Shown: piece after piece, positions 47,745 to 49,234 of the stretch
Layout of the letters: every line of letters starts with the position of its first letter
Position numbering within the stretch: position 1 is the first letter of the stretch
Assembly (NCBI GenBank): GCA_902464485.1
Contig: CABQJJ010000008.1
Coordinates: 1 to 49,234, forward strand
Length of the DNA: 49,234 bases
Direction: 5' to 3'
Origin: an uncultured Collinsella sp.
GTDB lineage: Bacteria; Actinomycetota; Coriobacteriia; Coriobacteriales; Coriobacteriaceae
Made by a program: the position numbers and the translations under genes
Notes under the pieces: model-generated
Seen by the model: the letters and a program-made list of their open reading frames with translations, nothing else
Databases searched by the model: none
What the model was told of the DNA's origin: nothing

Positions 47745-48289
47745 GCCTTGCTCCTTAGACTCTGAGGCCCGCCCCTGTGGCGTGCCTTGCGCCGCGTGAG
47801 TCGCATGCAGCGCGGGCGTGCCTGCAAGGGAGGAAGCGAAGTCGGGCGTGGTTATAGAAATCTCCCGACGTCAGTTTTTCGCGTTGTTCGCGCGCGCAGC
47901 GCATGGGGCGAAGAACCCGAAAAAGTGTCGCGGCCCTTGCGGGCCGCCTGCCGGCGTGCGACCCTGCGCGTCCAAGGAGCGCCGGGGCGAGTTTCGGGTC
48001 GGAGGGGCGGAGGCGTGCGGCATGGAATCGGGCGTGGGCGCCGAAACCCTCCGGGCATGGGATGCGGCCCGTCGGCGGTCCTGGGCTCCCGCGGGACTTG
48101 GCGACGACGTCGCGGCGGGGACGGAGGCGGGATCCCGAGTCGTGGTGCCGCGGTATGAGTCGGGACAGATGGCTTTCCCGCGCCGCTTGCGGTCGATATG
48201 TGCACGGGACCGTGGGCAGCGAGATGGTTCTCCGCATGGAACGGCTACGGTGCTGCGCGACACGTCTGTTGAGAGAAGGAGGCGAGCTG
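47745..48289. other. Non-coding spacer with hairpin
   Basis: 545 bases without a credible gene between divergent units. A perfect 7-bp hairpin GCGGCCC-TTGC-GGGCCGC lies at 47930-47947. Long GC-rich open frames on both strands here show no family resemblance or ribosome sites. An origin or small RNA cannot be excluded. Confidence 0.4.
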
Positions 48290-48559
48290 ATGTTGAGCCA
48301 CGAAGAGAAGTTGGAGCGCATCGAGCTCATCGATGCCGTGTGCGATGCCGGGAGACTGGCGAGGGGCCTGGACCAGCTGCTCGAGTCCCTGGCTCACGCC
48401 GACCAGCTGGACCCGCTCGACGTCGAGGGGATCCTGGTCCTGAGGTCTATAAGCGAGAGGTGTGCCGAGCGCATCGGCGACGCGGCGCGCATCCTGGAGG
48501 CTCAGAACGAGGTCCTCTATGCGGAGGAGCGGGCCAAAGTCAAACCGCGCGATAACTGA
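48290..48559 (+). CDS. Small helical protein of unknown function
   Basis: 89 residues from the ATG at 48290 (ribosome site AAGGAGG). Predicted all-helical and acidic (LSHEEKLERIELIDAVCDAGRLARGLDQLLESL... AERIGDAARILEAQNEVLYAEERAK). It has the look of an element-borne regulator or accessory protein. No family recognised. Confidence 0.6.
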   Translation: MLSHEEKLERIELIDAVCDAGRLARGLDQLLESLAHADQLDPLDVEGILVLRSISERCAERIGDAARILEAQNEVLYAEERAKVKPRDN

Positions 48560-48686
48560 GGAACGAAACCCGGTCCGGAAACTGTTCCTTGATTCCGGCC
48601 GGATGATCTTCTCCGCCGCCCGGTGTCGCATTGTGTCCGAGCGGCTGATGTCCCCCTATTCCCAGTGCCGCGGCGTACCGCTGCGT

Positions 48687-48718
48687 TATAATTCAGAAAA
48701 CGCATTTGTATTGCATTT
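48687..48718 (+). promoter_or_regulatory. Promoter with direct repeats before the RHH gene
   Basis: TATAAT at 48687-48692 followed by GCATTT at 48702-48707 and again at 48713-48718, spaced 11 bases (one helical turn). Two in-phase half sites fit autorepression by a ribbon-helix-helix protein such as the one encoded next. Confidence 0.5.
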
Positions 48719-48736
48719 CGAGGGATAGAGGCGCGA

Positions 48737-48949
48737 ATGTCTAATGGCTATAAGGAGCTCATCAAGGGTAACCCCGGCGAGACCGAGATCAGGAGCTTCC
48801 TGGTAAACGGCGACCAGGTATCTGTGACCCTGCGCATCCCCGACACCCTGCGCGACGCGGCGAAGGAGGAGGCTGCCCTTCGCGGCATGAGCTTCTCCGC
48901 CTTTGTGCGCACTTTCATGATCGAAGAGCTCGCGAAGAAGGGACAATAG
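48737..48949 (+). CDS. Ribbon-helix-helix protein, antitoxin-like
   Basis: 70 residues. After an N-terminal arm, QVSVTLRIPDTLRDAAKEEAALRGMSFSAFVRTFMIEEL is a ribbon-helix-helix unit as in RelB/CopG-type antitoxins and arc-like repressors. It is followed after 3 bases by a broken methyltransferase gene, so it may be the regulator of a lost restriction or toxin module. Confidence 0.7.
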   Translation: MSNGYKELIKGNPGETEIRSFLVNGDQVSVTLRIPDTLRDAAKEEAALRGMSFSAFVRTFMIEELAKKGQ

Positions 48950-48952
48950 CCC

Positions 48953-49156
48953 GTGACGGAGCCAATGCACGACATCTCGGTCGAAGGCTTCATAGAGTCC
49001 TTCGACCGCCGATACCCGACTTTCATTCTCAAGACGTTGCTGTGCGACCGCACTACGGGGCGCAACATCATATGGGCCGACAACGAATACGAGGCCCTAG
49101 GCGACGGCTACATGGGCGATGACGAGATGACCGTCGAGAATGCTCATGTACGGTAA
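48953..49156 (+). pseudogene. N-terminal remnant of a DNA methyltransferase (restriction-modification type)
   Basis: 67 residues from a GTG (an ATG at 48965 is also possible). FDRRYPTFILKTLLCDRTTGRNIIWADNEYEALGDGY is the N-terminal signature of a family of adenine-specific DNA methyltransferases fused to or paired with restriction enzymes. In these it continues with an I-T-G...PR segment and the methylase motifs. Here the frame jumps to AHVR-stop after TVEN. The remaining 78 bases of the window (49157-49234) are AT-richer and show no gene. Interpreted as truncated by recombination at an element end. Confidence 0.55.
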
Positions 49157-49234
49157 AGAAGCAAGCAACCGAAAACAATAGATAGACCGCCAGCACTACA
49201 CTATTCCGAACCAAAGACCAAAAGATAAGCATTG

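Noticed and set aside
47755..48330. Overlapping long frames on both strands in the spacer before 48290
   Set aside because: Arg/Pro-rich composition, no start signals, mutually exclusive; treated as non-coding.

Overview
The window looks like a chromosomal segment of a Coriobacteriia (Actinomycetota) gut anaerobe, probably Collinsella-like. This is inferred from the high GC, a CD1871A/4Fe-4S membrane pair, an orphan LuxR regulator, a second type IIA topoisomerase pair, and surface proteins with LAxTG-like sorting signals. No tRNA, rRNA or CRISPR array was seen.

Bases 1-17,400 are probably core chromosome. They hold a partial 4Fe-4S membrane protein with a CXXC mini-protein, an OmpR-type two-component system, a guaA that carries only the ATP-pyrophosphatase half of GMP synthase, a LuxR-type regulator, a 1461-residue exported surface protein, a lipoprotein, a topoisomerase B/A pair, and a small redox cluster (CMD-cupin, flavodoxin-family protein, divergent MerR regulator with a clear operator).

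Bases 17,400-24,410 are a patchwork of small mobile islands. Three direct repeats at 19384, 21944 and 24393 read, on the minus strand, as the last codons of a guaA gene (IEWE-stop or IEWV-stop). They are best explained as displaced 3' ends left by successive integrations into guaA. The cargo is a duplicated yjdF riboswitch plus YjdF gene, a ToxN/TenpN-like RNase toxin, three SAM methyltransferases, and an Abi_2 (AbiF) HEPN protein followed by two tandem, separately promoted, structured small RNAs. Similar hairpins with unlike but still paired stems end three of the cargo segments.

Bases 24,411 to at least 48,600 are an integrative conjugative element. On the plus strand it carries excisionase-like HTH proteins, a winged-HTH replication-type protein with 33-bp iteron-like repeats in its 3' end, a DnaC-like loader, DUF3801/PcfB, VirD4, a Maff2-like membrane protein, PrgI, VirB4, a peptidoglycan hydrolase, a TrbL-like protein, a VaFE surface protein and a class B sortase. 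A separately transcribed 645-residue TerB-like cargo gene follows. On the minus strand lie a relaxase, a MobC-like protein, ParB, ParA and a UPF0102-fold protein. A 15-bp palindrome occurs three times in the element and may be its centromere. The last 600 bases hold a ribbon-helix-helix protein and a DNA methyltransferase cut off after about 60 codons. No integrase and no full-length guaA are visible, so the right end probably lies beyond the window.

The most promising candidates for undescribed biology are the AbiF/tandem small RNA locus, the TerB-like cargo gene, the repeated palindrome as a partition site, and a basic tail shared by three otherwise unrelated proteins of the conjugative element.
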